Shown piece after piece: positions 1 through 9,855 of a DNA stretch of 64,000 nt (the first letter of the stretch is position 1; the number at the start of each line of letters is the position of its first letter). The notes beneath the pieces were generated by a model, which was given only the letters and a program-made list of their open reading frames with translations, had not been told where the DNA came from and made no database searches. The position numbers and the translations under genes are program-made. Source of the stretch: Diploptera punctata (taxonomy: Eukaryota > Arthropoda > Insecta > Blattodea > Blaberidae); contig JASPKZ010007797.1 in the NCBI GenBank assembly GCA_030220185.1, positions 1,842,001 to 1,906,000 on the forward strand. Direction: 5' to 3'.

Positions 1-653
1 CATGTCCAGGTACACGTGTCCTGTAACGTTCTGCTCGCAGAAGAAAAAAGGGCCATAAACTTTGAACTGAGAAACCGCACAGAACACACTAACTTTTGGG
101 GAGTCGCGAATGTGCTGCACAATAACGCGGGGATTTTCTGTGCCCCAGATTCGCACATTGTGTTTGTTCACTTTGCCATTCACAAAGAATGTTGCTTCGT
201 CACTGAAGACAAGTTTCTCACAAAAACCATCCTCATCCATAAACTGCTGCATTTGTGTACAAAATTCAAACCGACTCACTTTGTCAATGGGCGTAAGGGC
301 TTGTAGAAATTGCAAGTGGTAAGGTTTATGCTTCAATCTTTTCCGCAAGATCTTCCAAACGGTCGGTTGTGGAATGTTCAGCTCTCTGCTCGCTTTTCGT
401 GTTGATTTCTGTGGGCTACGTGTGAAACTCATCCGCACACTCTCAACCTTTTCTTCACTCACTGAAGGACGACCCGTTGATTTCCTTTTACAGAGGCATC
501 CTGTAGCTTTAATTGCGCATACCATCGCCGAATGGAGTTGGCACTCGGTGCATCTTTCTCGAACTTCGTTCTGAAGTGTCGTTGCACAGTTATCACAGAT
601 TGAGTTGAATGAAATTCAAGCACAGCATATGCTTTCTCCTCGCCTGTCGCCAT
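1..653 (-). pseudogene. Tc1/mariner-superfamily transposase, broken and cut by the window edge
   Basis: Read on the minus strand from ATG at 653-651. The first 64 codons encode an N-terminal helix-turn-helix typical of insect mariner/Tc-like transposases (VLEFHSTQSVITVQRHFRT), then the frame breaks near 459. Downstream frames continue with a second helix-turn-helix (SFTRSPQKSTRKASRE, about 375-440) and the first catalytic-aspartate block FSDEATFFVNGKVN, with the Asp codon at 199-201. The reading ends at the window edge with a VTGHVYLDM-like stretch, so the remaining catalytic residues, if present, lie outside. At least one frameshift makes it a pseudogene. It does not belong to the host gene that starts downstream on the other strand. 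Confidence 0.85.
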
Positions 654-937
654 CTTTGATAACTGCTGCGCTCTCTCGGTTTAAAGCTGAAACACGGCTG
701 CGAGAGAAAACAAAAAAAAACCTTATGAGTTTTTATACATAACTTTAAAGTTCTGTGAAGATATGTCAAATAAGATCGCTACAATAAAATCATGAAATCG
801 CTCCAATCATTTGTAATCACCGTGTATATATAATTATAGTGTAGATGTGGTACCAAGTAAACAATTTTTTTTATTGTAATTTAGGTGTTTAGAATGATAA
901 GAAATACTTTTTTTTATGTGTGTTTTTTTAAAAAAAA
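654..937. other. Flank of the mariner pseudogene, no gene
   Basis: AT-rich. Probably includes the 5' untranslated part and decayed terminal repeat of the mariner copy (a TTTGTAATCACCGTGTATA stretch near 808-827 looks like a mariner-type end). No ORF or RNA gene recognised. Confidence 0.4.
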
Positions 938-1126
<189 letters not shown>

Positions 1127-1156
1127 GTAATATAAGCAGTGTTCTTTCGGTTTCAG

Positions 1157-1240
1157 GAAGCAACGGCACGAGTGAACCGGGAGGAGATTCTCCTAGTCCC
1201 CCAGCTCCGTCTTCCACACAAACGCAACAGTTACTTTCAG
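1157..1240 (+). CDS. Internal coding exon A of a host transcription-factor-like gene (possible SRF/blistered)
   Basis: An 84-nt exon bounded by acceptor TTTCGGTTTCAG (AG at 1155-1156) and donor CAG|GTAACT (GT at 1241). Read with 2 nt completing a split codon, it encodes a Ser/Pro/Gln-rich segment (SEPGGDSPSPPAPSSTQTQQ at its core) and leaves 1 nt over. That phase fits exon B at 5011. The opposite-strand ORF over this exon is an artefact of the trinucleotide repeat. Upstream exons, including any DNA-binding domain, are outside the window. Identity as SRF/blistered is a guess resting mainly on exons B and C; that this is an exon is better supported, by splice sites, phase and continuity. Confidence 0.75.
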
Positions 1241-2384
1241 GTAACTTCCTATATTTACCTCTACACCTGCACCTTCTAATAAATTACTTTTATATTTCAT
1301 TATTAGTAATTATACGGCTGAAGAAATTAGATACAACTTGGGTCAGGAAATTGGTGTTCAATATCTGTTGTATTTTCGGCTACCTAATTATTGGTACCAT
1401 CTTACTTTGTATTCAGTCATATTTCCCGTAAAATACGACGTTGCCGAAGAAAAGTGTTTCTAGCTATGACAGTTCAGTACACAATTAAGTTATATGGCGG
1501 TTAAAAGTAGCATCACGTCCCCCAATAGACGGAGTAATATCTCACGCAAGCTTGTTTACAGTACAACAGGAACTTAGCTCAGAATTGGTATAAACGGTGG
1601 GTGACGCGATGGCCGTGTGTAAAGTATCTATACATTAATACGTGAAGAAAAACTTTGTACCCCTTTTTAAGCAGATTGCGCGCACTGAGGAATGTTATAT
1701 TAGGCATAATTAAAGTTCATATAGAGAAGGAGTGCGGAAAAATAAAATGTATTATGTGTTACAAATAAATTAAATTAAACAAAATAAATTGTCTCTAAGG
1801 AATTTATGTGTATTACTCATTCGTATACTCATTCATTTGTTTACATTCATACTGAAAAAGCATTGTTGTAAAAGAAAATGGTGCAGCAGCAATGTGGATT
1901 GATTTACTCTCGCGTATGTATTATTAGTGGTTTATTAAAGAGAGTACATTTTAGTAATCAAATTTAAATTAATCCCTGTCTAATCTTGGTAATTTCATTG
2001 CATATATATATATATATATATACCATTTCGATATTTGCACCTACTTTAATTATGCCTCGACATAAAACATTGACGGGTCGGAGTGAGAGACCAAGAAGAA
2101 GGGATATCTATTCCCGTACGCTTATAACAGACCAAATGCAAATTTAAATAGTATACAAATATCAAATGACGCGTTATTGTTTTTTAAATATGGCTTATAA
2201 AGCTGTACCACATGTTTCCTATCGTTCGTATTTTTAAAATCGAAAATTAATGCATAATGACGTATTTGTGACAAATTAAAAAAAATAATGAATTGTGGTC
2301 GAATTTCGACCGCTGGGCGATCACTAGTATTAATTTACACCGCGGAGTGATACATTACTTTACTCTTTCATTGTGGATAGTACG
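1241..2384. other. Intron sequence without recognised gene
   Basis: First part of the 3.77-kb intron between exons A and B. Contains an (AT)n microsatellite at 2001-2022 and otherwise no ORF, RNA gene or repeat that I could match elsewhere in the window. Confidence 0.5.
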
Positions 2385-2478
2385 TGCAGTTTAGGAGACT
2401 GTAAGGTGGTTACAACTTGGAATAGCGTCAGTGTCAGTTGGATTTATACGTAACTCAACTTTTCAATACCTTCTTTAA

Positions 2479-3333
2479 GGGCACCGAATGGTGAAAATTT
2501 TGAAGAAAAAAAAATTACAAAATACATTTTTTATTTGCTTTTTAATAACTCTGGTTCTTTAGGATCATTTTCATGTAAAATGTTTATTGTAGGAGCAAAA
2601 TTAAGTCTGTGACGTAAGAGTTTAAATATCCTTGCACGTGTGGTTAGCATTACTACTTGGACTTTAATGTGTTTTTTTACCCCTCATTTTTTGACATTTT
2701 CCAAAACTTAAAATGCTCCTTACGATGCAGGTTTTATGCTATCAAAGTGAAATTATGAGGTTACTTACTTACTTACTTACTGGCACTATCGAACCCGAAG
2801 TTTCATGGCCGCGCGGACATAAGCTTTCCATACATCCCTATCTTGAGCTAATGCTTTCCAATCATTCCCTGTATAATCTACTTCCATCAGATCACAGTTA
2901 ATGTTATTCTCCCACCTCATTCTTGGTTTACCAACTAGGCGTTTTTCCTCTGGCTTTCGTACAAGAAGCTTCCATGCAAGTGGTTAGACTCCCCAATATA
3001 TGCTAATTCAAATTTGCTATGCAGTTAATCTAAGACACGTGTTCTTTTAAAGTGAGATGGAAATGCATGAGAGCGGATAATTTTTTTTTTGATGAAAGTA
3101 AGCAGTATCCTCCCGATATATATATATATATATATATATAGCCTATATTATTATTTTTTTTTTTTTTTTTGCGTTTAGTGGAATCATAAAGAGTCTAAAT
3201 ATCAAATTTCATGAGAGAAAATTTAAAAATGCATCGTAAGGAGCATTTTTTTTAGAAAATATTTAAAAATCATAATTCTGAAACTATACTACTTATAAAC
3301 ACCAAACTTCAAGAAATTCACCAGTCGGTCCCC
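2479..3333 (-). mobile_element. piggyBac-like MITE (family PB2), TTAA-flanked
   Basis: TTAA target-site duplications at 2475-2478 and 3334-3337 flank inverted ends GGGCACCGAATGGTGAA (left) and TTCACCAGTCGGTCCCC (right). A second copy in the opposite orientation lies at 36755-37461 with matching interior (for example the TTTAAAAATGCATCGTAAGG segment). Non-coding. Interrupted by a LINE fragment at 2761-2975 and a (TA)n run at 3115-3140. TTAA duplication with CCC/GGG ends is characteristic of the piggyBac superfamily; no transposase is present to prove it. Confidence 0.75.
2761..2975 (-). mobile_element. 5'-truncated LINE fragment (LINE-GTTA family) with TTAC-type tail
   Basis: Minus-strand 3' end of a reverse-transcriptase ORF: the region after the stop (GGCACTATCGAACCC at 2781) is preceded on this strand by VGKPRMRWENN- and LAQDR-like coding. 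The (TTAC)n run at 2761-2780 is the retroposition tail. Comparing with the uninterrupted PB2 copy at 37170-37200 places the insertion in a GTGGTTA target, duplicated imperfectly on both sides. Confidence 0.75.
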
Positions 3334-3344
3334 TTAAATACACT

Positions 3345-3650
3345 CACAGACAAGAACTTAGAACCTTGGAAATGAATGTACTACGTACAGACTTTCGAGG
3401 ACCACCTACAAACGCTTCCCACCCCTGTTCTACACTTTCCGCAATCACAGGCCGTTTCCTCGAACGACCCTTCCTTTTATCACATAGGTCTATGCATCCA
3501 CGCTCTACAAAATATCAATATCAATTGGACAGCATTATGTATCAACCGGCTATGCGCCAGTTATGTATGTTTCGAGAAATTGCGTTTCAAGTTTGTCAAT
3601 CTTCGCTTCATTATTAACACACTGGATATTGCAAGTTATTTGCTTGTTTG
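3345..3650 (-). pseudogene. Mariner-like transposase remnant (helix-turn-helix part)
   Basis: Minus-strand translation across frameshifts gives RKRPVIAESVEQGWEAFVGG followed by PRKSVR, the spacing seen before the second helix-turn-helix of mariner transposases (VE..W.AF...PRKSVR). No catalytic residues are visible. It sits inside the inverted ends of the 2385-4655 element and is probably that element's own transposase. Confidence 0.5.
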
Positions 3651-3835
3651 ACAGTTATGCATCAACAATCTAAGAGTGGGGACCTTTGACGCTTAGCTGC
3701 ATTATGCAAAATTCAGATTAGCGTTTATGAAGATCTGTTTTCATAGCAGTTTGTTTCAAAACACAGAATCTCTGATAGGACTGATGGCGTTTATATTTTT
3801 ATTTAATACGGTAAGATTATATTTAAAGATTGGCT

Positions 3836-4130
3836 AGCCTCACAGGCTAGTGGTCAGCATTTCTGACCACAGTTCATAAGGTCCCGGGTTCGATTCCCGG
3901 ACAAACCATAGGTTTTTTTTTCTTAAAGGAAATTATTTCTGTGGTTGTCCATGATCTGGGTTAAGGACTCTTCTGGCATTTAATTATCATTTATCAACCA
4001 ACATATCATCGGGGTAACGTAACTCCGCCTTCAAGGTGCCCCAACCTAAAAAATGGATTACATTTCTGCCAAAGCCAGAGGGAGAAAGCCAGAAATGTCA
4101 TAAGAGGCAACCTGGTGGCATTAAAAAATA
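3836..4130 (+). mobile_element. SINE-B, tRNA-derived
   Basis: Begins GCCTCACAGGCTAGTGGTCA (box A region) with box B GGGTTCGATTCCC at about 3888-3900, followed by a tRNA-unrelated body (TTAAAGGAAATTATTTCTG..., CGGGGTAACGTAACTCCGCC) and an A-rich end. Flanked by imperfect duplications TATTTAAAGATTGG (near 3820) and TATCTAAAGATTTGG (near 4132). Other copies: 8800-8970, 33932-34215, 45496-45727. Confidence 0.85.
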
Positions 4131-5010
4131 TATATCTAAAGATTTGGCGCTAAAAGTGTGTGTATACTTACTTCAAGAACCATTCCAACAGGTGTCATCA
4201 AAATCTGAATTTAAAAAAATGGCGCTTAGCCGGTTGATTCATAACATCGTACAATTCAGAATCGTTTTGTCTATAGGTGCCTCATGATGAAAATTCCGTC
4301 TGAACGCACGCTGCAACCTAATTACACACCGTGTACTGTGGTATTCCAATACACACAACTACGTTCCTGTGGATTAACCATAACAGTCTAAATGTTGCAC
4401 GATTCACACACACTTGTGCATTTGGCATTCATACCATTTAACACAACTTCATTATATCTAACAATGCCTTAATGACAAGCGAAAAAGCTGAATACAGCCC
4501 TTTTATTCTTCTTGTGCTGCCATCTGTTGTTTCTGTCAACATTATTATAATTTCTTTGCGTTTCTCTTTCTAACTACACCAGTTCCGTATAAATCCAACT
4601 GACTGCGAAGCTGTTCCAGGTTGTAAGCACGGAATGTTTGTGCGGACACCCTATATTATAATGTTTATATTACAAATAATGCCTCAACGAAATTTTACCA
4701 GAAAAAATATTATTTTTGTAAAGTTTCGCCTTTTCCCATGCCATTTAATTTTAGAATATGTGTGAACTTTCTGGATAATGATCTCATTTTAATAGGCCTA
4801 TTTGGATGAAATATAGTTCACAGATGAAGAGGATGAAACCGCAGGGTGAAGGGGGGCACGGGGAATTACAAGCGATACAATCGCATTCTACCTGAGAATA
4901 AAGGAACACTCATGACGTTTGAAATACCTACTGCTTTCATTCACTTCGTCTGCGGACAATATTTGTTTATATGAATTTCAAATAATTTTGGGGTGTGTGT
5001 GTTTGTGCAG
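4131..5010. other. End of the mariner-like element and remaining intron, no gene
   Basis: The short ORF at 4036-4287 is read-through of the SINE-B body. The rest, up to the exon B acceptor, is AT-rich, and I recognise nothing in 4660-5000. Confidence 0.5.
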
Positions 5011-5148
5011 CAAGTATGATGACGCCCCCATATCCTGGCGTAATGTACCAGACATCTCAGGGAATGGTATATGCCGCGGCATCGCCATCAGCGCTCTCAA
5101 ACGGTGTTATCTTCAGTCTCAACCAGGCGCAACTGCAACTCCAGCGGG
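5011..5148 (+). CDS. Internal coding exon B of the host transcription-factor-like gene (possible SRF/blistered)
   Basis: A 138-nt exon after a T/G-rich acceptor TTTGTGCAG (AG at 5009-5010), ended by donor CGGG|GTGAGT (GT at 5149). It starts with 2 nt completing the split Ala codon from exon A and ends with 1 nt, the same phase as exon A. Encodes about 46 residues including PYPGVMYQTSQGMVYAAA and NGVIFSLNQAQLQLQ. From memory of the family, the MM..P...VMY....G pattern followed by a short hydrophobic stretch and Gln-rich tail resembles the C-terminal transactivation region of serum response factor; this is unverified. The segment also fits other Gln/Ser-rich activators. Confidence 0.82.
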
Positions 5149-5427
5149 GTGAGTCTGGTACGTGCTGTTTATTGTCTGCTGTTTGTAGCATGGCGTTCAA
5201 TACCTGTAGCATGTGTACCTTGCATAGTTTTTAAGAAATAATTATCAATCCTTTGCAGTGGCGTGGTCGGTTGTGTTGCTATGTTCCTTCCATTCCTGCG
5301 GTCAGAGTTGGATTTTAGTCTCCATTCCAGGTCTGTGTTATATATTCCTTGTCCTATGCTGTACTTGGTGCTTGCTTTTGCTTGTTTCTCAAAACTAACA
5401 TCATTCATTATTATCCACTCTAAATCC
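5149..5427. other. Start of the 14.1-kb intron, no gene
   Basis: Follows the exon B donor. Short ORFs on both strands here overlap one another and show no domain. Confidence 0.5.
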
Positions 5428-5607
5428 GGCTGCTTGCCTCACATCCACAAGCGTTAATCACAAAAGCGGATCATCATCTAGTCAATACACCGTGTTCCAA
5501 AATGATGGGCGGGGTTTCAAAGTTGTTTAATTTTACTTACATGATACATATAAGAACAAAACTTACATGGGATTAAAGAGAAACTCTTCGAGTTTTCATA
5601 ACATACT

Positions 5608-6060
5608 TTATAAGTGTTCGATGTGAGCACCTTTCGTTAAATGGCACTGATCTAGCCGATAGTCGAATTCCTCCCTAATCTTGGTCAGCATATTTGGACT
5701 AATGGATTCAACAGCAGCAACAATCCTTCTTCTCAAGTCTGGAAGGTCGACGGAAAGTGGTGGTATGTACACATGGTCCTTCACATACCGCCACAGGAAG
5801 AAATCACAAGGTGTGAGATCGGGAGATTTTGGAGTTGCTCAGACATTCTCGATTCTTTCATTTGGTGTTCGTGGACGTCCTGTACTTTTCCTTTTACAGA
5901 TACATCCAGTTGTTTCGAATTGTCTATATCATCGATGGATACTCTTATCTGTCGGAGGATTAATTCCAAATTGCAGCCGAAAAGCTCGCTGCACTGCAAC
6001 AATCAAACCAGACCTCGCAAATTGCAACACACAGAATGACTTCTGCACAGGAGTCGCCAT
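5608..6060 (-). pseudogene. Mariner transposase, internally deleted
   Basis: Minus strand, ATG at 6060-6058. N-terminal helix-turn-helix (FCVLQFARSGLIVAVQRAFR) with a basic linker (STGRPRTPNERIENV) joins abruptly near 5845 to the C-terminal catalytic block KSPDLTPCDFFLWRYVKDH, which holds the last catalytic Asp region, and ends GAHIEHL with stop at 5608-5610. The middle of the protein, including the first two catalytic Asp blocks, is absent, so it cannot be active. About 150 codons against roughly 340-360 for a full mariner transposase. The start codon region is repeated in the adjoining 137-bp array. Confidence 0.85.
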
Positions 6061-6541
6061 TTTCACAAATTAAACGCTGTGATGTAATAATGACAAGAAA
6101 AAAATTACAGTAAATGCTCCTTGTTCACGGTTGCAACAATCAAACCAGACCTCGCAAATTGCAACACACAGAATGACTTCTGCACAGGAGTGGCCATTTT
6201 CACAAATTAAACGCTGTGACGTAATAATGACAAGAAAAATATTACAGTAAATGCTCCTTGTTCACGGTTGCAACAATCAAACCAGACCTCGCAAATTGCA
6301 ACACACAGAATGACGTCTGCACAGGAGTCGCCATTTTCACAAATTAAACGCTGTGACGTAATAATGACAAGAAAAATATTACAGTAAATGCTCCTTGTTC
6401 ACGGTTGCAACAATCAAACCAGACCTCGCAAATTGCAACACACAGAATGACTTCTGCACAGGAGTCGCCATTTTCACAAATTAAACGCTGTGACGTAATA
6501 ATGACAAGAAAAAAATTACAGTAAATGCTCCTTGTTCACGG
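5994..6541. repeat. 137-bp tandem repeat, four copies, spanning a mariner/pogo junction
   Basis: The phrase GCAACAATCAAACC recurs at 137-bp spacing (about 5996, 6133, 6270, 6407). Each unit contains the first ~60 nt of the mariner transposase gene, its 5' leader, and the first ~25 bp of a pogo-like terminus (CAGTAAATGCTCCTTGTTCA). Only the last unit continues into the rest of the pogo-like element. Confidence 0.95.
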
Positions 6542-7248
6542 TTCCGTTATTCGCGGGTTAAAAAATTGCGACACAGTCCCTGTATTCGCGACTAAAATTT
6601 CTTTATTCGCGGATTCAGTCAGTATATTACAAATATTAGGTATCGTTTATTAACGCATCGGTAACTTTTTTTTTACTGCAGGCACGTGCCAACGTGCTTT
6701 TACAACGAGGAATTCAAACCAAATGTACAAATTATCAAACTTAAATAAACTTTATTGTCACTAAGCCTAAAGTTCGTTGTTAAAAGCCACCGCCGCCACG
6801 CCACGATCGGTGTTCTATTATTTCAACTTGTCATTCGTTGCAATAAATTTTGATTGAATAACACGTGTCGCGTCTGCTTTGTTTCCATTTTATAATTTCG
6901 AGTAAAAGGAAAGAAAAATTAGTTCCGAAGCGGAAAAAAGCAGTGTTGCCGCTTAAAGTAAAACTATAGATACTTGATTGTTTTCGCATAGGCGAGTCGT
7001 TTAAGCGGCAAAACAGGAACACGTTACTAAGTTTTTTAAGCCCTTGCCTCAATCTGACAATTATAATTAATAGTAATTATTCAAAATCTCTCATTGAATT
7101 TATTTTATTTCGGCAATTGCTATTTTATTTTGGAAACTTGGAACGTATCCCCTGTATACCCATACAAATTATCATTCAATATTCACGGTTTCTGTATTCG
7201 CGACTTATAATTAACGAACATATCCCCGCGAACAAGGAGATTTTACTG
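6519..7248. mobile_element. pogo/Tigger-like element, TA-flanked, no intact ORF
   Basis: Inverted ends CAGTAAATGCTCCTTGTTCA (6519) and GAACAAGGAGATTTTACTG (ending 7248), flanked by TA at 6517-6518 and 7249-7250. Internal near-palindromic TATTCGCG motifs repeat close to both ends. The 73-codon minus-strand ORF at 6831-7052 shows no transposase motif. Ends of the CAGTAAA...CTTGTT..CGG type are typical of pogo/Tigger elements. Confidence 0.75.
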
Positions 7249-7447
7249 TACTGCATACAGGATATGAAACTTTCACAGTTTTTGTTTCATTATAGCAAAT
7301 AATAACGCATCCAATTTCGTTTGTAAAGCTGTACCAACTACTTAAAACCCCAAAAATCCATTTTGGAATACGATGTATAAAAGTGACATGTGGTTCAGCA
7401 TATTGGTCCCAGAACTAGTCCTACTAACTTGGAGTCGCTACATACTG

Positions 7448-8220
7448 TAACTAACTAGCTAGCTAACTCATTGAACTATCGAACCTGTAGGTGCATGGCC
7501 GAGTGACATAAACTCTCCACTCATCCCTATCCTGAGTGAATGTTTTCCAATCAGCTTGTGTATGATTTAGTTACCTCAAATCATGGTTAATGTTATACTC
7601 CCATCTCATTCTTGGGTTACCTAATGGGTGCTTTCGCTTTCCTTCCGGTTTTCCTAGGAGTTTCCATTGCCTTCTTTCATTCCCGTTCGTGCCACATGTC
7701 CTGCCATGACAGTCTTCGAGATTTAACTCTTCTTATTATATCTGGTTTCCTATTCTTTGGTCCAAAAATGTCCTTAAGAACTTTATTCTCAAATACTAGT
7801 AAAATTTTCTCGCCCCTTTAAGCAAGAGACCATGTTTCATATCCATATAATATAACTGGGAGAATAAGTTTAATATATTTTCAATTGACAGTTTTATGAG
7901 AGAAGTTGAAACGACAAAAATCCCTGCAATGCACAATATCATGCATTTCCAGAATTGTACCTGTGTTTAATTTCTTTGTTCACCTCATTCCTGTTTGTAA
8001 TTATTGTTCCTAGGTATTTGATTTTAGCCACTTCTTTAAAATTTTCCTCATTTGTCATTAACAGGACCATTTTCATTATATAATGTATTTCTATGTGTGA
8101 ACATATACATTTAGTTTTATTGATGTCTGCTTTCAGCCCCAATTTCTTAGTGTTACTCAATAGAGTGTGCGTGTTGGCCCTTAGTATCTTCTTGGTATCG
8201 TTTAGTAATACTATAGCATA
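7448..8220 (-). pseudogene. LINE reverse-transcriptase fragment (LINE-GTTA family)
   Basis: Minus-strand 3' part of a non-LTR retrotransposon. The (CTAA/CTAG)n tail at 7448-7468 marks its 3' end. Coding remains include KYLGTIITNRNEVNKEIKHR (about 7960-8060), the conserved RT thumb region seen in insect LINEs (KYLG....), and further-C-terminal pieces in other frames. Several frameshifts and stops. Confidence 0.8.
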
Positions 8221-8594
8221 CCATCAGCACAAACTAAAAGCTTATTAATACGATTTAGTCATTAACACTTATTCAAATATTTCCTATAATCCAATTCTAA
8301 TAACTATGGTTACAAAAAAACTACATTGAAATTCATCATCATCATCATCATGAACTTATGAGGTCGTTTGAGTCTGTTCCTATGAGATCTCAAGATGTGG
8401 TTGCTCATCCATCTTAATGTTGGTCTTCTTTCATCTCGAAGGCCTTTAGGTTGATACTGCAATGCTAATTTATTAAAGCGAGATTCTTTGGACATGTTGT
8501 AACCAAATGCTTTGACAATTCTGAATTTCAATTAAATTTTGAACTTTTAATTAATCTACATTTCTTTATTGAGTTTCTTCAATTACATTTTTAA
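8221..8594. other. Unassigned sequence with a short (ATC)n run
   Basis: Contains (ATC)n at 8335-8350. The minus ORF at 8310-8531 (LRDERRPTLRWMSNHILRSH) could be another worn retrotransposon end, but I cannot assign it. Confidence 0.3.
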
Positions 8595-8790
8595 CTTTGT
8601 CACCACTGTTGTCCCGAGGTAGCGTACTGCTTTGTCACGCAGCGAACCCCGGTTGAGACAAGTTTCCTGGGTGATGTTTTTTTTTTCGTGGTTTTTCCTC
8701 GCCTGTAAGACAAATGTCGGGAAATTTTTAAGGCCCACACGGTCTCCGATTATCATCTGACCATCATTATCAACATATTTCATTATTCAT
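8595..8790 (+). mobile_element. SINE-A, diverged 5' half
   Basis: Tracks the SINE-A consensus (CCGAGGTAGCGTACTGCTTT..., CCTGTAAGACAAATGTCGGG) but with a damaged box B. Ends before the 3' hairpin module. Confidence 0.75.
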
Positions 8791-8799
8791 TAAGTTTAG

Positions 8800-8970
8800 G
8801 ATTAAGGTCTCTCCTGGCGCATCATTCCCATCATCATCACCTATCATTTATCATCGCGGCAGCGTAACTCCGCCTTCAAGGCACCCCAACCTCAAGTGGG
8901 TTACAGTAACGTCATGCCAGCAGAGAATGCCAGAATGTCGTAATGACAGCGTGGTGGCATTAAAAAATTG
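8800..8970 (+). mobile_element. SINE-B, 3' half
   Basis: Matches SINE-B from the CTCTCCTGGCGCAT segment through GCGTAACTCCGCCTTCAAGG to GTGGTGGCATTAAAAAATTG. The tRNA-like head is missing; it directly follows a SINE-A remnant. Confidence 0.8.
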
Positions 8971-9185
8971 AATTTTTAATTTATCGCGTATATCTGCGTT
9001 TTTCTTTGCTTGTCCATTTTTGTAAAATGTAAGAGAGGTCGTAAAAATCTCATCTGTGCCGCTTGCAATTTTTATTTGATTTTATTATTTAATATCCAAA
9101 TTTCGTTGCTGTATGTCAGTCCTGGATTTGCAGTTACATACAATGTGTACCCTCAATTTGGTTGCGGTCGACTTTTATTTTTACC

Positions 9186-9216
9186 TACGGGTTCGATATT
9201 ACCACTGAGTTAGTCA
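9186..9216 (+). mobile_element. Minimal LINE-GTTA 3' end
   Basis: ACCTACGGGTTCGATA followed by CACTGAGTTAG is the last ~30 bp of the LINE-GTTA family (compare 30237-30265). An extreme 5' truncation or decay product. Confidence 0.5.
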
Positions 9217-9426
9217 AACCATGAAGTTTACTATGGAATTATATTATTTTTAGTCTGAATATCTTACCTCAATATTAATGTTGATTTGTTCTTGAACATG
9301 TTTCAAAACAATTCTGTTTTATCGTCAGCTTTTCCAAACTGGTTTTATTTATGTTGCATTATGTTGCACAACCTGGATGTCGATGTCAGCTCCATCCTGT
9401 GGTTGGCCAAAGAACCTCCAAACGAG

Positions 9427-9855
9427 GTCATGCTCCATCGGTATCAAAATTCATAACTCTTTCTGTTCTTCTGAATATAATTTTTTTTCTCTTTTGCATT
9501 TTCTAACTGTTTTAATAATTTAGTGTCTGAATTTATATTATGTTTTTCTGACCAAACATGAGCAGCAACTGCAGATTTTTCTATTTCCCCATTTTTAATA
9601 TTTCTTATGTGTTCTTTGGTTCTAATTTTTAGGTTTTTTTTATATATATATATCTTTTCACAACCCATGCATTCAATTTGATATATATTCCTGACTTTTT
9701 ATTTTTATCAGTTTTTTTCATTTTTGTTGGTTTTTATTAGTTTATTTAAACTGTAGTTATTTTTTGGTGCTAATTTAATATTAAACTTCTCCAATATCTT
9801 TTGAAATTTATTATGTACCCAAGGGTGATATTGAATTTCCTATATTTTTTCATAG
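9427..9855 (-). pseudogene. Penelope-like element, GIY-YIG endonuclease fragment
   Basis: Minus-strand reading gives SGIY, a frameshift, then QIECMGCEKIYI and RTKEHIRNIKNGEIEKSA, the layout of the GIY-YIG domain that follows the RT in Penelope-like retroelements. The second half (KSAVAAHVWSEKHNI) matches the plus-strand fragment at 10500. RT proper is absent. Confidence 0.65.

Larger units (their letters stand above)
2385..4655. mobile_element. Decayed mariner-like element with long inverted ends, carrying nested insertions
   Basis: A 50-bp inverted match joins 2405-2456 (GTGGTTACAACTTGG...GATTTATACG) and 4580-4630 (its reverse complement with substitutions). Beyond the right arm is GGACACCCTATAT, a mariner-like terminus. 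Minus-strand remains of a transposase lie at 3345-3480. The left terminus is degenerate, so outer limits are approximate. Nested inside are a TTAA-type MITE (2479-3333), a LINE fragment within that, and a SINE-B (3836-4130). Confidence 0.55.
5488..7375 (-). mobile_element. Mariner element with internal deletion, TA-flanked
   Basis: Inverted ends CACCGTGTTCCAAAATG at 5488 and CATTTTGGAATACGATG ending 7375, flanked by TA (5486-5487 and 7376-7377). It carries an internally deleted transposase gene (5608-6060), a tandem repeat (5994-6541) and a nested pogo-like element (6519-7248). Confidence 0.85.
5428..7440 (-). mobile_element. SINE-D fragment split by a mariner insertion
   Basis: Pieces at 5428-5487 (CTCACATCCACAAGCGTTAA) and 7376-7440 (GTGACATGTGGTTCAGCATA) are adjacent stretches of the minus-strand SINE-D seen whole at 29340-29655. 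The mariner at 5488-7375 sits exactly between them at a TA dinucleotide. The tRNA-like end is missing, cut at 7440 by a LINE tail. Confidence 0.7.

Noticed and set aside
5681..6073. 130-codon plus ORF
   Set aside because: Antisense shadow of the deleted mariner transposase on the minus strand, whose motifs (FFLW, GAHIEHL) are recognisable.
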